Positions 63,382 to 64,000 of a DNA stretch of 64,000 nt are shown here, one piece after another; position 1 is the stretch's first letter; every line of letters begins with the position of its first letter. Origin of the DNA: Akebia trifoliata (Eukaryota > Streptophyta > Magnoliopsida > Ranunculales > Lardizabalaceae); NCBI GenBank assembly GCA_017979445.1, contig CM030706.1, positions 19,454,967 through 19,518,966 of the forward strand. Direction: 5' to 3'. The notes under the pieces were generated by a model. It was not told the origin of the DNA and ran no database searches. It saw nothing but the letters and a program-made list of their open reading frames with translations. The translations under genes and the position numbers were made by a program.

Positions 63382-64000
63382 GACGACAACGACCATTTGG
63401 TTGAGTGTTGTCCTACCTTACCTCAAATAAAAAATGAACAAACAAATGCGATTAATAGCTATAGTATTTTTAGGAAGCCAACTTCGAACTCTTTTAGCCA
63501 AACGTATCACCCAGATAAACGTATCAGAATGAACCTATTTAATCTAGTGGTCCGTCAGGTTACAATAGGAGTTTTCCTAGGCAATCTGGTTCTTCCACAA
63601 ACCAAGCCATTGTTTCTCAAGGCCCTTATCAATCCCAACAATCTACAGATTGTAGAGCCATCATACCAGATCCCATGACCAATTACCTATAGCCTGTCCA
63701 ACAACAATCGTCCTTAGAATCTATGATTGTCGAGTTGATGAGGCAGCAACAACAGTTCATCCAAACTCAACAGCAAACTTATCAAAATCAAACTCAGATT
63801 AATCATGTCACTGCGCAATCCATATCTAAGGTGGAAATTCAATTGGGGCAGTTAGCTCTCTCCTTGAGTGGGAGAGAGAAAGGTCAATTTTCTAGTTAAA
63901 CTATTCCTAACCCTAGAGGTCAACTTTCGATTCCAAACGGATCAAAAGATCAATACGAAGTAGGAAGCCATTCTAGAGTTCCATAAGACTCAGTCTAGGC
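63382..64000 (+). pseudogene. Athila gag, 3' part, resuming after the Tat insertion
   Basis: The sequence reads SDDNDHLVECCPTLPQIKNE, the zinc-knuckle-like start of the Athila gag C-terminal region. It continues with an Asn/Gln-rich segment (QQQFIQTQQQTYQNQTQINH) and the conserved KVEIQLGQLALSLSGREKGQ. Frameshifts occur between 63520 and 63680, and a stop lies near 63897. The frame opened at 63367 is a chimera of LTR end and gag. Protease and pol would lie beyond the right edge. Confidence 0.85.

Overview
The window is a gene-poor, AT-rich stretch of a land-plant nuclear genome, probably an angiosperm and likely a eudicot. It holds no intact cellular gene. The evidence is a layered set of plant transposable elements: Ty3/Gypsy elements of the Tat and Athila lineages and a chromovirus, a Ty1/Copia relic, CACTA elements, and a Ulp1/DUF1985 gene of the kind carried by plant Mutator-like elements. 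Fragments of plant genes (alpha-COP, a TORMOZ-type WD40 protein, a receptor-like kinase) are also present. No tRNA, rRNA, CRISPR or prokaryotic feature was seen.

Left part (1-9148). Positions 1-5893 are the 3' end of a Tat-type element: an antisense plant-mobile-domain ORF, a long non-coding tail, a polypurine tract and a 2.2-kb LTR. A decayed Copia pol relic follows on the minus strand, cut at 7998 by a CACTA-like terminus.

Centre (9149-42850). Three solo LTRs of one 3.0-3.2 kb family lie at 9149-12348, 18027-21202 and 23530-38320, each with a perfect 5-bp target duplication (ttgta, aacac, ctaca). The second sits inside, and the third just behind, a DUF1985/Ulp1-protease gene (16689-23334). 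Two inverted tandem arrays (15755-16325 and 42388-42845) flank that gene and may mark the ends of its carrier element. The third solo LTR is split by another minus-strand LTR (25407-37180, duplication gacgc/gaccc). That LTR is itself split by a CACTA element (27598-35399, duplication act) that has captured pieces of at least three plant genes. The nesting is therefore four levels deep.

Right part (43374-64000). A truncated Tat-like LTR and a complete solo LTR (44638-46643, duplication aagag) precede an Athila element (5' LTR 47276-48458, PBS, broken gag). The Athila gag is interrupted by a Tat element (about 50560-63381). This has a DUF7745-like ORF, gag, aspartic protease, RT, RNase H, a second RNase H, integrase, a 1.5-kb 33/34-bp minisatellite in the 3' untranslated region, a polypurine tract and a 3' LTR. 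Athila gag resumes at 63382. The Tat 5' LTR is missing.

All coding units carry stops, frameshifts or insertions, so nothing here appears able to move by itself. Boundaries backed by target duplications are firm; family names rest on recognised motifs and were not checked by database search.
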